Below, piece after piece: positions 9,451 to 18,025 of a stretch of 46,986 bases of DNA. This DNA is from Bacillota bacterium (lineage in GTDB: Bacteria > Bacillota_I > Bacilli_A > RF39 > UBA660): positions 1-46,986 of the forward strand of contig SVAK01000008.1 of the NCBI GenBank assembly GCA_015059445.1, written 5' to 3'. Position 1 is the first letter of the stretch; every line of letters begins with the position of its first letter. The notes beneath the pieces were generated by a model, which saw only the letters and a list, made by a program, of their open reading frames with translations, had not been told where the DNA came from and searched no databases. A program made the translations under genes and the position numbers.

Positions 9451-10320
9451 TTATTCTAAAATCGAAAGTTTTACTTTCTTTTTGCGCAATTTAATATTTT
9501 GAAATAGAGAAACAATAAATGTAGCAATATAGACACTTATAATATTATTAAAAGTTATTGCTAATACAAAACTAAATATACCTATTAATATGCCGTATAT
9601 AATTTGATTAACATTTTTATAAGGACTATATTCTGGCAAAGAACTGATAAAAATGCTAGCAAATATTAAGTCACTATTTAATAAAATAGAATTATCATTG
9701 GTATTTATAAAATAAATTATAGAAAGAAGTAAATATATTAAATTTATGGTTAGAGGAATATCTTTTTTATAATAAAAATTACTAATTAATATAATATACC
9801 CCAGTAAACTAAATATAATACTAGTAGAAGATATTCCTCCAATACTTCTTCCCATTAATAAATCTAAAAAAGAAAAACTAAAACTATAATTTTCTTCCAA
9901 TATACTTTTAAAAGAAAAATCATTAAATATAAAATTTATTAAAATAATAATTAAATATATAAAACACACTTTATTAAATCTAAAGTATTTTTCTAAAAAT
10001 AAAGCAAGGATATATAATATAATAAAATTAATCAAATAAATTAATAAATTAATATTATTAGGCATTATCATTCCCACTAAAATTACATAAATAAAGTTAT
10101 AATCTATTTTAATTTTTTTATATCTAATTACATCTATGATTATTTTAATAATTACTCCAATAATAACTAAATATAAAGGTTTAAAAATATCTACAAAATT
10201 TATTAACCCCTTTTCATATACTAAATATCCATTTTTAAATATCCCATATAATATAAGCGGAATTAACAAACAAATATTTTGAATAACTAAATTACTTGTC
10301 TTATAATTTTTCATTATCAT
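9451..10320 (-). CDS. rnfD: RnfD-like membrane subunit (degenerate, isolated from a full Rnf operon)
   Basis: This polytopic membrane protein of about 289 residues resembles RnfD/NqrB. The stretch around 150-175 (SFLDLLMGRSIGGISSTS, then a hydrophobic helix) aligns with the conserved LDLFLGxxPGSIGExS region of RnfD. In canonical RnfD a Thr in an SGAT-type motif carries covalent FMN. The equivalent position (about 133-143, FNDFSFKSILEEN) has no SGAT, so the flavin site seems lost. The gene overlaps the 3' end of rnfC. RnfG, RnfE, RnfA and RnfB are absent here. The start is uncertain: GTG 10323, ATG 10320 or ATG 10314. Confidence 0.72.
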   Translation of the reverse strand: MIMKNYKTSNLVIQNICLLIPLILYGIFKNGYLVYEKGLINFVDIFKPLYLVIIGVIIKIIIDVIRYKKIKIDYNFIYVILVGMIMPNNINLLIYLINFIILYILALFLEKYFRFNKVCFIYLIIILINFIFNDFSFKSILEENYSFSFSFLDLLMGRSIGGISSTSIIFSLLGYIILISNFYYKKDIPLTINLIYLLLSIIYFINTNDNSILLNSDLIFASIFISSLPEYSPYKNVNQIIYGILIGIFSFVLAITFNNIISVYIATFIVSLFQNIKLRKKKVKLSILE

Positions 10321-11443
10321 CACTCATTACTATTTCTTTTAATTTAATTTTAGCGGGACATATATATTCACACAATCCGCAGCCAATACAATTTCTATGA
10401 CTAAGTTTTTTTAAATAACATTTTTTAACATTTATATTAAATGGACAAATTTTTTGACAGGCACCACAATTTAGACACTCTGTTACTTCTAAATTTTCTT
10501 TTTTATTAATTACAATAGCGTTAATATCTCTAGTAATTATGATTTCATTTAATTTTTTGACTTTTTGGCCTTTAAGGTAGCCATTAATAAATACTTCATA
10601 ATTATCGCTAGTTATTTTTATATACTCTTTTATAACTTCTTCTAAAGAAACATTTAATCTGACATTTATGATTAAAGATTTTTCTAAAGCATTTCCACTT
10701 ATAGTAATTAAATTCTCTGCAATATCTTTTCCCTTTAAAATTAAATAAATATCATATATTTCATTAGTGGTTAATATTAATGTTTCTTCTGGATTAAAAT
10801 TTAAATATTCACATAAAAATTTTTTATAACTAATTAAATATTTATCTGGTACTAAATTAACCTTAATGTTGGGATAAGTCCCAATAATAGATTTTACATT
10901 TCTAATACTTTTAAAATTAGTGTTTTTAGTTGCTAAAGTAGCACTAAGTAATCCAAAAATACTTATTAAATAATCAATGGTATCCAGCACTTCAACATAA
11001 TGATGGGATAATCTTATAAATTCTTTTAAAGAATATTCTTCTTCATCTATTGAAGATATAACTAAATTATTAATATTTTTTAGTTTTAATATTTTATCAA
11101 TAATATTACTTAATTTATACTCTTCTAAAACATTTAACAAAGTTTCTTTATCATTTATTTTTTTGGGCTTTTTTTTATTTAAAATGTTTTCTTTGAAATC
11201 GTTTTCTATCTCTAATGCTTCCACTATTTTATTATTTATCAAAACTTTCTTACTACCTTTTATGTAACCGGAAATTGAGGCAATATATTCATCAAAATAA
11301 GTGTTTTTATATACATAATCATTTAAATTAAAAGTTTTATTACTAATAATTGGAATATAAATATTAGCAGGATTTTTAAAATCATTTAGATTGTTAACAA
11401 TATTTATCTCATTATTTTCCTTTAATTTTATTAACTTTAACAT
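10301..11443 (-). CDS. rnfC: RnfC-like iron-sulfur protein (degenerate NADH-binding region)
   Basis: About 380 residues. The C-terminus has two complete 4Fe-4S motifs: C323, C326, C329 and C333 (CLNCGACQKICP), then C352, C355, C358 and C362 (CIGCGLCEYICP). The middle has the RnfC-like barrel-sandwich (about 65-85) and SLBB-like segments. However, the glycine-rich GxGGAGFPTxxK loop that binds NADH/FMN in canonical RnfC is missing: the corresponding region reads KLSNIIDKILKLKNI. With rnfD it forms a two-gene operon without the other Rnf subunits. AGGTGG before the ATG at 11443 makes this start likelier than the one at 11461. It may be a partner of a ferredoxin-dependent membrane system; the function is unproven. 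Confidence 0.75.
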   Translation of the reverse strand: MLKLIKLKENNEINIVNNLNDFKNPANIYIPIISNKTFNLNDYVYKNTYFDEYIASISGYIKGSKKVLINNKIVEALEIENDFKENILNKKKPKKINDKETLLNVLEEYKLSNIIDKILKLKNINNLVISSIDEEEYSLKEFIRLSHHYVEVLDTIDYLISIFGLLSATLATKNTNFKSIRNVKSIIGTYPNIKVNLVPDKYLISYKKFLCEYLNFNPEETLILTTNEIYDIYLILKGKDIAENLITISGNALEKSLIINVRLNVSLEEVIKEYIKITSDNYEVFINGYLKGQKVKKLNEIIITRDINAIVINKKENLEVTECLNCGACQKICPFNINVKKCYLKKLSHRNCIGCGLCEYICPAKIKLKEIVMSDDNEKL

Positions 11444-11526
11444 AATCCACCTAAATTCCATCTATATTCTAACAAAATATTAATCTTTAGTAAACTCACT
11501 TAAAGTCAATTTTTAAATTTAATCTG

Positions 11527-11555
11527 TTGTATAATTTGGCTCTTTATTGTATAAT
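11527..11555 (+). promoter_or_regulatory. Promoter of gspE
   Basis: TTGTAT (11527-11532) and TATAAT (11550-11555) are separated by 17 nt. The gspE start codon lies 25 nt downstream. Confidence 0.6.
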
Positions 11556-11579
11556 AAAATATAGTAAAAGGGAATAACG

Positions 11580-12893
11580 GTGATACTTGTGTTTAGAGAG
11601 TTTGACTATGATAATAAACCGGTTGTAGATATTGTTAACGAAATGATTTTAGACGCTGTTAAACTTGGTGGATCCGATATTCACTTTGATCCAACCGAAG
11701 ATGAATTAATAGTAAGAATAAGAGTCGATGGTTCACTACTTGAATATGCTAAAGTACCATCAACTGTAAAAAAGAATTTAATTACTCGTATAAAAATTAT
11801 TTCAGGTATGAATATTACTGAAACAAGACTTCCTCAAGATGGTTCGATTAAGGGATTAATTGAGAATTTAGATGTAGACCTTCGTGTCTCTAGTTTGCCA
11901 ATTGTTGATGGCGAAAAAATTGTTATTCGTGTCCTTGATTATTCAATGAGTTTAAGCGGTTTAGAATCTATTGGGCTTACTAAAGATAACTTAGCTAAAG
12001 TAAATGAATTAATCAAAAAACCAAATGGTATTATAATGATTACCGGGGCTACTGGTTCTGGTAAATCTACTACCGTTTACTCAATGCTACAAGTATTAAA
12101 TACTACAGAAAGAAACATTATCACTGTTGAAGATCCCGTAGAAATGAAAATAGCCGGCATTAATCAAGTTCAAGTAATGAGTGAAATAGGACTCACTTTC
12201 GGCAATACATTAAGAAGTATTTTACGACAAGACCCAGACATTATAATGATTGGAGAAATTCGTGATGATGAAACTGCTCGTATTGCTGTTAGAGCGTCAA
12301 TCACTGGGCATTTAGTATTATCTACAATCCACACCAACAATTCCTTAAATACAATTGAAAGACTTTTAGATATGGATGTCGAAAGATATTTACTTGGTAG
12401 TGCCCTATCAGGAATTATTTCTCAAAGACTAGTAAAAAAACTATGCCCTAAATGTAGAAGCGCCAGACAAACTAATTCTTATGAAAAAAACTTATTTAAA
12501 AAAGTATTAGATATGGATGTAGCTCAAATATATACTCCAATTGGATGTAATGAATGCATAAACGGATATAAAGGAAGAGTTGCAGTTCATGAAGTTTTAG
12601 AAATAACTCAAGATATTAGAGATGCTATAGTTAGTAATGTCAGAAAAGAAGAATTGAGAAAATTAGTTTATGGCAATGATGGTAATACTTTATTAAAAGA
12701 TGGTTTAATTAAAGTCATCGAAGGTTTTACTTCAATGGATGAAATAGTAAGAGTTATTGACGTTAACGATGATTTTGGCGAAGATGATCAAGAATTGAAA
12801 GATGCTATCATTGGAAAACCAAGTAAAAATACTAATGTTAATCAACAGATGACACATAACCCATTTGCTACACAAAATATTGAAACATTATAA
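11580..12893 (+). CDS. gspE: Type II secretion / type IV pilus assembly ATPase GspE/PilB
   Basis: This 437-residue hexameric ATPase powers pilus or pseudopilus extension. Walker A is GATGSGKST (156-164). The Asp box and Walker B follow (RQDPDIIMIGEIRD), then the His box (STIHTN). CPKC and CNEC form the C-terminal zinc site. It lacks the N-terminal MshEN-type domain of longer family members and starts close to the GSDIHFDP segment, as in the short ComGA-like forms. The start is GTG, with AAAAGGG upstream. It is separated from gspF and pilD, and no prepilin follows it, so the machine is dispersed in this genome. Confidence 0.94.
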   Translation: MILVFREFDYDNKPVVDIVNEMILDAVKLGGSDIHFDPTEDELIVRIRVDGSLLEYAKVPSTVKKNLITRIKIISGMNITETRLPQDGSIKGLIENLDVDLRVSSLPIVDGEKIVIRVLDYSMSLSGLESIGLTKDNLAKVNELIKKPNGIIMITGATGSGKSTTVYSMLQVLNTTERNIITVEDPVEMKIAGINQVQVMSEIGLTFGNTLRSILRQDPDIIMIGEIRDDETARIAVRASITGHLVLSTIHTNNSLNTIERLLDMDVERYLLGSALSGIISQRLVKKLCPKCRSARQTNSYEKNLFKKVLDMDVAQIYTPIGCNECINGYKGRVAVHEVLEITQDIRDAIVSNVRKEELRKLVYGNDGNTLLKDGLIKVIEGFTSMDEIVRVIDVNDDFGEDDQELKDAIIGKPSKNTNVNQQMTHNPFATQNIETL

Positions 12894-12921
12894 AAATCGA
12901 CGATAATTTTCGTCGATTTTT
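12892..12921. terminator. Bidirectional terminator between gspE and spoIVB
   Basis: A perfect 12-bp inverted repeat (AAAAATCGACGA and TCGTCGATTTTT) has a 6-nt loop. It serves gspE on the forward strand and spoIVB on the reverse strand, and overlaps both stop codons. Confidence 0.85.
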
Positions 12922-13888
12922 ATTGTTCTCCCTCTTCTAACATTTTTGTTATAAACAAACCATATCCTGTTGAGGGATTATCAACTATAACATGAGTTAC
13001 AACACCAATTATCATTCCATTTTGCATTATTGGAGAACCACTCATTCCCTGAACTACTCCGCCAGTTTTTTTTAGTAATTCTTTGTCCGTAATTTCAAAT
13101 GTAATATTTTTTGTCTCACTAGTATCATTAATCTTACTTATCTCAATTTCAAATTCTTCAACTTCTTCATTTTCAATTACTGTATGTATGTAAGCTTTTC
13201 CAATATTAACTTCGTCTGGTTTTCCAACCTTAACTAGTTCTAAATTATTTATATCATAAGTATATTCTCCGAATATACCATGGTTTGTATTTTTATATAC
13301 ATTTCCATAAATTGTATCATAATAATATTTAGCGTTTTTACTTCCTGCATGACCAAAAGTTGACTTATCTATAGAGGTAATCATATTTCTAAATATATTA
13401 CCACTTTTTATTTCCACTATTTTACTGCTATTTCCTTCTATTACTTCATGACCTAAAGCTCCATATATTTTAGTTCCCGGATCAATATAAGTTAGTGTTC
13501 CAATACCAGTTATACTATCTTTAACATATAAACCTGTCTTGTATACTCCATCATCATTTACTAATTCTAACGTTGTTGTTGCTTCTTTATTATCTCTTTT
13601 GTATGTAATTTCAACTTTACCATCATGAGTATATTTTTCTATCTCATTGGTCAATTCTGATAATGACGTTACTTCTATATCGTTAACTTTCTTGATATAA
13701 TCTCCAACTTTAAGTTTTGGATTACCCTTATTATATTCACCATCAATTTGATAAAAACCCACTATGAGTACGCCATCACAATTGATTTCAATTCCTAATG
13801 TATTGCCACCTCTGTAAATATAATCAGAATAAGCAAATACATTTAAAGGCATTAAAATAATGCTTAAAAACAATATTAATTTCTTCAT
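12920..13888 (-). CDS. spoIVB: SpoIVB serine peptidase (sporulation signalling)
   Basis: This 322-residue S55-family peptidase is secreted by the forespore into the intermembrane space, where it triggers pro-sigma-K processing. An N-terminal signal/anchor (LILFLSIILMPLNVFA) precedes a PDZ domain (about 30-110). The peptidase domain has YGALGHEV with His147, and VVQGMSGSPIMQNG near 278-291 with the nucleophilic Ser, followed by GVVTHVIV. GGTGAT upstream favours the ATG at 13888; the frame extends to a TTG at 13918. It presumably depends on sigma-G, whose gene is also in the window. No spo0A follows it, unlike in B. subtilis. Confidence 0.93.
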   Translation of the reverse strand: MKKLILFLSIILMPLNVFAYSDYIYRGGNTLGIEINCDGVLIVGFYQIDGEYNKGNPKLKVGDYIKKVNDIEVTSLSELTNEIEKYTHDGKVEITYKRDNKEATTTLELVNDDGVYKTGLYVKDSITGIGTLTYIDPGTKIYGALGHEVIEGNSSKIVEIKSGNIFRNMITSIDKSTFGHAGSKNAKYYYDTIYGNVYKNTNHGIFGEYTYDINNLELVKVGKPDEVNIGKAYIHTVIENEEVEEFEIEISKINDTSETKNITFEITDKELLKKTGGVVQGMSGSPIMQNGMIIGVVTHVIVDNPSTGYGLFITKMLEEGEQ

Positions 13889-13937
13889 CTTTATCACCAT
13901 CAATATTATTGTACCCAAAATTATTCCAAATAAAAAA

Positions 13938-13965
13938 CCAATAATTGGGTAATTCCAATTATTGG
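13938..13965 (-). terminator. Terminator of the prsA-like/coiled-coil operon
   Basis: CCAATAATTGG and CCAATTATTGG form a perfect 11-bp stem with a 6-nt loop, followed on the reverse strand by a T-run. Confidence 0.8.
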
Positions 13966-13977
13966 TATAAATATTAT

Positions 13978-15162
13978 TTAATTAATAGAAATTGTATAAC
14001 CTAAAGCATTTAATACACAAGTAGCTTCTACACCTGGTACATATGTAGAGCAATCTGCTATGATTTCTAATAATTCATTTGTTGTATATTTATTAGTACT
14101 TGTATTAGTTAAAATTTGATCTAATTTGCCATCCATAGTACCTAATAATGTCGAAATTTTACCAACCTCAGTTTCTACTTTAGATAAATTCCCAAGAATT
14201 TTTCCTGTTTCACTTTCGATTAAAGATTTATTTTCGCCAATTTTAGAAATTATTTCATTTTTTGCAGTATCTAAATTTATATTTAATGTACTAACTGCAG
14301 AATTAATTTCGCTAGTACTTAAACTTAATGCGTCTATTTTTTCATTAGTTACTGTGAAATGAGTATCTAAAGCTCCTATTACACCAGATAAAACTTGATA
14401 GTTAGATGAAGCAACTCCGTTTAATATAGTTCCTCCCACAGCGTGCATTTCTTTCTTTAAATTTGTTTCTAATGCGTTTATTTTTCCATTAGTTATTGTA
14501 AAATGGTTACTTATATGAGTAGATAATAATTCACTAGCTGTTGTAACACCAGATAATACATTATATCCTACAGTATGCATTTCAGCTTTTGCGCCACTAA
14601 CTTCATTTTTAATTACTTCTTCTAAATAACCTGAAACAATTCCACCCACTGTTTCATTTACTAATTGTAGATTCGTTTGAACATTTAATAAATCAGTACG
14701 TAGGGCATCAACATTCGCATTAACTATACCAGTTTCAGTAGAAATCATTTTAGAAACTTCATTACTTAATTCTTCATTATTAAGTAAAATAATTTCTCTA
14801 GTATTATCTACAGATGTAACTATTTCAACTGTTTTTTCATTTAACAAATTGTTTAAATCATCAAATGTTTTATTAGTTTGAGTTTTTAAATTAGTAATTT
14901 GTTTTTTTGTATTGCTATAGTTATTGTTTGTAACTTTTTCAAGCGCAATAACGTCTTCTAATACATTATCAATTTCTTTATTTAGTTCATCTTTTGTATT
15001 AGTAATTTTGTTACTAGCATTTGATACTGAAGTTTCAATATCATCTAAAGTGCTAGCATTTTTACCGAATACTCCTAATAAAAGAATTATACCAATAATT
15101 AATACTAAAACTAATATTATTTCCATAACTATTTTTTTAGCATTTAATTCTTTTTTTGCCAT
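13978..15162 (-). CDS. Membrane-anchored coiled-coil protein with two internal repeats
   Basis: This 394-residue protein has one N-terminal membrane anchor (about 11-33, IVMEIILVLVLIIGIILLLG). A long predicted coiled coil follows, rich in Asn, Thr, Ser and Leu. Two imperfect repeats of 44-48 residues occur at about 194-280: EMHTVGYNVLSGV...HFTITNGKINAL and EMHAVGGTILNGV...HFTVTNEKIDAL. The C-terminus has two Cys residues (CSTYVPGVEATC) that could form a disulfide. It lies 12 nt downstream of the prsA-like gene, so the foldase may act on it. The pattern suggests an extracytoplasmic rod or fibre. I do not recognise a family. Confidence 0.8.
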   Translation of the reverse strand: MAKKELNAKKIVMEIILVLVLIIGIILLLGVFGKNASTLDDIETSVSNASNKITNTKDELNKEIDNVLEDVIALEKVTNNNYSNTKKQITNLKTQTNKTFDDLNNLLNEKTVEIVTSVDNTREIILLNNEELSNEVSKMISTETGIVNANVDALRTDLLNVQTNLQLVNETVGGIVSGYLEEVIKNEVSGAKAEMHTVGYNVLSGVTTASELLSTHISNHFTITNGKINALETNLKKEMHAVGGTILNGVASSNYQVLSGVIGALDTHFTVTNEKIDALSLSTSEINSAVSTLNINLDTAKNEIISKIGENKSLIESETGKILGNLSKVETEVGKISTLLGTMDGKLDQILTNTSTNKYTTNELLEIIADCSTYVPGVEATCVLNALGYTISIN

Positions 15163-15174
15163 ATTTTACTCCTC

Positions 15175-16305
15175 CTATTTTATGGTTATTTCATCTAGAT
15201 AGTCACTATTTATAATTGCTATCTTTTCTAAATTATCAGAAATATCTTCAATTAGCTTTTCTTCTCTTTTAGAATCATAATATTCTTCTAACTTAGAATT
15301 ATCTAATTTCTCTCTGATAACTACATGGTAAGCATAATCAGAGCTTACTACTTCACTAATATCACCTACATTTAATAAATTGATTGCATTTCTTAACTCT
15401 TCTACTAATGAAGATTTTAAATAATATTCTGATTCAACTTCATCAATATAACTTTCTGAATACTTTTCTATTAAGTTATCAAAATCTGTTCCCTCTTTTG
15501 CCATTTTTACCAATTCTTTAGCTAATATTTCTTTTTGATTTAAAGTCGTTTCATCTAGGTATTTATTAGTCTCTAAATCTTTTTTTAATAAAATGATTTG
15601 TTTGATTTTTACATACTCATTTTTATAACTTTCAGCTAAAGTTTCTAACTCTTCTGTAGTTAAATCATTTCTTTTTCCTTCTTCATATAAAGAATTTAAT
15701 ATAACTTCATATAGTTTTTCTACTTTGGCAATTTTTAAATAAGACTCTGTAGTTGTATGATTTTTCTTAAGCATTTTCTTATATTCTGAGTTCCCCCCTA
15801 AATTATTAATAAACTCAGTTTTTTCAGTTACTATTTCATTTAATTCTTTTTCAGTCAGGGTAATGTTATTTTCACTGGCAATTCTTAAAATAGCTGCTGA
15901 AACTTTAATTCTGGAAATAGTCTTTTCTTTTAAGTATTCCCTTAGTGTTTGTTCGCTATCATTAGATACTTGCGTATTTAATATATCTTCACTTAAATCA
16001 GTACCATCAATTCCAAAATACTCATACTTAATTAAATAAGCATACATATTAAAGTCGCTTTCAGTATATTTAATATTATCAATTGTCATTACTACCTTTT
16101 CTTTCGTTTTTAAACAAAATGATAGAATTACTGATAAAATAACAATAAATATACTTACTATTACAAATATTATTTTTTTATCAATTTTCTTTTTCCCATT
16201 TTTATTATTTCTTTTGTATATACTTTTTTTACCTACTTTAGTTGCAGTATTTTTTGAGTTGTTCTTGGTTGTTTTTTTCTTTGTTACTTCCTCTTTTTCA
16301 ACCAT
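15175..16305 (-). CDS. PrsA/SurA-like foldase with parvulin-type PPIase domain
   Basis: About 376 residues. A very Lys/Thr-rich N-terminus (1-45) precedes a membrane anchor (about 46-66), then a SurA_N-like helical domain. The parvulin domain is around residues 225-335, with KIKQIILLKK, EGTDFDNLIEKYSES and SSDYAYHVVIREKL. It probably assists folding of exported proteins outside the membrane. It is unusual in having a signal anchor rather than a PrsA lipobox Cys. The ATG at 16305 is supported by GGGGGGTG 6 nt upstream; the GTG at 16314 is the alternative. It shares an operon with the coiled-coil gene. Confidence 0.82.
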   Translation of the reverse strand: MVEKEEVTKKKTTKNNSKNTATKVGKKSIYKRNNKNGKKKIDKKIIFVIVSIFIVILSVILSFCLKTKEKVVMTIDNIKYTESDFNMYAYLIKYEYFGIDGTDLSEDILNTQVSNDSEQTLREYLKEKTISRIKVSAAILRIASENNITLTEKELNEIVTEKTEFINNLGGNSEYKKMLKKNHTTTESYLKIAKVEKLYEVILNSLYEEGKRNDLTTEELETLAESYKNEYVKIKQIILLKKDLETNKYLDETTLNQKEILAKELVKMAKEGTDFDNLIEKYSESYIDEVESEYYLKSSLVEELRNAINLLNVGDISEVVSSDYAYHVVIREKLDNSKLEEYYDSKREEKLIEDISDNLEKIAIINSDYLDEITIK

Positions 16306-16356
16306 AGTTTTCACCCCCCTGAACTTTACTTTTGCCCTATTGAAATAACAATTTCT

Positions 16357-16385
16357 ATTTTACTAACAGTAAATATTTGTGTCAA
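16357..16385 (-). promoter_or_regulatory. Promoter of the prsA-like operon
   Basis: On the reverse strand TTGACA (16380-16385) and TAAAAT (16357-16362) are separated by 17 nt. A near-perfect 22-bp palindrome (16385-16406) abuts the -35 box. Confidence 0.7.
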
Positions 16386-16406
16386 GACAAATGTCGACTT
16401 TTGTCT
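16385..16406. promoter_or_regulatory. 22-bp palindrome, candidate operator upstream of the prsA-like gene
   Basis: The arms AGACAAA and TTTGTCT flank a central GTCGAC, with a single mismatched pair. It touches the -35 box of the downstream promoter and overlaps the end of the ydcF-like gene. A dimeric regulator could bind here, but no family is recognised. Confidence 0.45.
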
Positions 16407-16992
16407 AGTTAAAAATACCAAATAACATAAAATCTTTATTTCTGGCTAAAATTTCTCTTATTTCTCTAAATAATTGTCCATTATAATTAATTAATCTGGC
16501 ATGAGCTCCGATAGCATTTAATCCTAAGTCATTTGCAATAAATAACGCCCTATATAAATGATATTTTTGAGTAACTATTATGACGCTTTTATCACTATAT
16601 TTTTCTTTATAATTCACAAGACTTTCTCCGGTTGAATATCCCATATCATCTATTAATATGGAATCTTTATCTATCCCAGATTGAATTAAATAATTATTCA
16701 TGGCAGTTATTTCACTATATGTTTTATTGTGATCTCCACTAATAAGAATTTTTTCTACTAAATTATTTTCATACAAGTAAATTGCGGTTTCTAATCTATC
16801 TTTAAGCATTTTGCTTGGTGTACCATTTTTTAAAGCGCTACATCCTAACACTAACGCTATATCATATTTTTTTGCTATTTCATTTTCCTTATATATGCTA
16901 TTCTTACTACTAAATATCACAAAAAAATTTATGTTAATAGGTATCAAAAATAACACTAAACATATTATTACTAATAATTTTAATTTTTTCAT
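16405..16992 (-). CDS. YdcF/SanA-like DUF218 membrane protein
   Basis: About 195 residues. An N-terminal membrane segment (about 4-22) is followed by the DUF218 fold: IALVLGCSALKNGTPSKMLKDR, KILISGDH, EITAMNNYLI, GYSTGES and VTQKYHLYRALFIA. SanA proteins of this family affect envelope barrier function, with no enzyme activity firmly known. The GGTGG 4 nt upstream supports the ATG at 16992 instead of 17019. It is divergent from popT, another envelope gene, across 64 nt. Confidence 0.85.
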   Translation of the reverse strand: MKKLKLLVIICLVLFLIPININFFVIFSSKNSIYKENEIAKKYDIALVLGCSALKNGTPSKMLKDRLETAIYLYENNLVEKILISGDHNKTYSEITAMNNYLIQSGIDKDSILIDDMGYSTGESLVNYKEKYSDKSVIIVTQKYHLYRALFIANDLGLNAIGAHARLINYNGQLFREIREILARNKDFMLFGIFN

Positions 16993-17056
16993 AATACCAC
17001 CATTTAAAGTATAACACACAGAAAAAAGTAATACATATTATTAAGGAGCGATTGAC

Positions 17057-17851
17057 ATGTATTTGAAAAATTTATTTTTAGGTATAATTGTAGGTATCGG
17101 TTTTATTATCCCTGGAGTCTCCGGTGGTGTACTAGCTACCATCTTAGGAATATATGATACAATCATCTATAAATTAAATCATTTTTTTAAAGATTTAAAA
17201 AATAATATTCTTTATTTAGCTCCCCTTATTATAGGTATAATAATTAGCATCTTATTTTTTAGCAAACTTATCCTTTATTTACTTAATAATAAACTAAATT
17301 TTATTTCTTATGTCTTTATCGGGTTAATTCTTGGCTGCGTCCCTTATTTATTAAGAGAAATCAAATTTAAAACTAATAAAAAAATGTCCATGTTATCTTT
17401 TTTTATGTCCTTATTATTTGGATGCTTATTATTTTTAATTGAAAATAATTCTTTAGAAACATTTAATAATCCTGGTTTCATTACCATGTTAATTGCTGGG
17501 GTATTATATGCCATAGGTAAAATTGTCCCTGGAATAAGTGGAGCTGCTTTATTAATGCTTTTAGGTATATATGAATATTTTTTAAGCGTTGTGGCAAATC
17601 CATTTGCTATAACTTTTGAAACTATTATTAATTTTATTCCTTTTATAATATCATTTTTATTCAGTTCAATAATCATTTTAAAATTAATTGATTACCTCTT
17701 ATCTAAACATTTTAGAATAACTTATAGTGCCATTATTGGCTTTATAATTTCTTCTATTTTATTTATTTACCCTGGTTATTTTTCATTTCTAAGTTTAATT
17801 ATTGCTAGTTTAGCATTCTTGATATCCTATAATTTATCAAACAAAAAATAA
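17057..17851 (+). CDS. popT: Polyprenyl-phosphate transporter PopT (DUF368)
   Basis: This 264-residue polytopic protein has the inverted-repeat signature of DUF368: IGFIIPGVSGGVLATILGIY near 16-35 and IGKIVPGISGAALLMLLGIY in the second half. The family recycles undecaprenyl phosphate across the membrane for cell-wall synthesis. AAGGAG lies upstream of the ATG. A terminator follows immediately. Presence of both PG-SG motifs suggests a functional transporter. Confidence 0.9.
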   Translation: MYLKNLFLGIIVGIGFIIPGVSGGVLATILGIYDTIIYKLNHFFKDLKNNILYLAPLIIGIIISILFFSKLILYLLNNKLNFISYVFIGLILGCVPYLLREIKFKTNKKMSMLSFFMSLLFGCLLFLIENNSLETFNNPGFITMLIAGVLYAIGKIVPGISGAALLMLLGIYEYFLSVVANPFAITFETIINFIPFIISFLFSSIIILKLIDYLLSKHFRITYSAIIGFIISSILFIYPGYFSFLSLIIASLAFLISYNLSNKK

Positions 17852-17874
17852 AGTCTTTGTTAGACTTTATTTTT
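17850..17874 (+). terminator. Terminator of popT
   Basis: AAAGTCT and AGACTTT form a 7-bp stem directly after the stop codon, followed by ATTTTT. Confidence 0.75.
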
Positions 17875-17973
17875 ATGGAACAAAGAACTTTTGTTTTACA
17901 TAAAGAGATATTAAAGGAATTTTATCCAAACATAATCAGTAAAGTGTAAATGCGAACTATTATTATTAAAAAA

Positions 17974-18017
17974 CCCCTTCACTCATAAGATATGCGAAAT
18001 TTCTTAAAGTGAACGGG
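17974..18017 (-). terminator. Long terminator hairpin downstream of the rhomboid gene
   Basis: On the reverse strand CCCGTTCACT and AGTGAAGGGG pair with one mismatch, and an inner TAAGA/TCTTA stem extends it. A T-run follows. At 44 nt it is longer and more GC-rich than other terminators in this window. Confidence 0.7.
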
Positions 18018-18025
18018 CAAATTAC

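Noticed and set aside
17875-17949. 24-codon ORF after popT
   Set aside because: It starts inside the terminator T-run, has no Shine-Dalgarno and no recognisable sequence.
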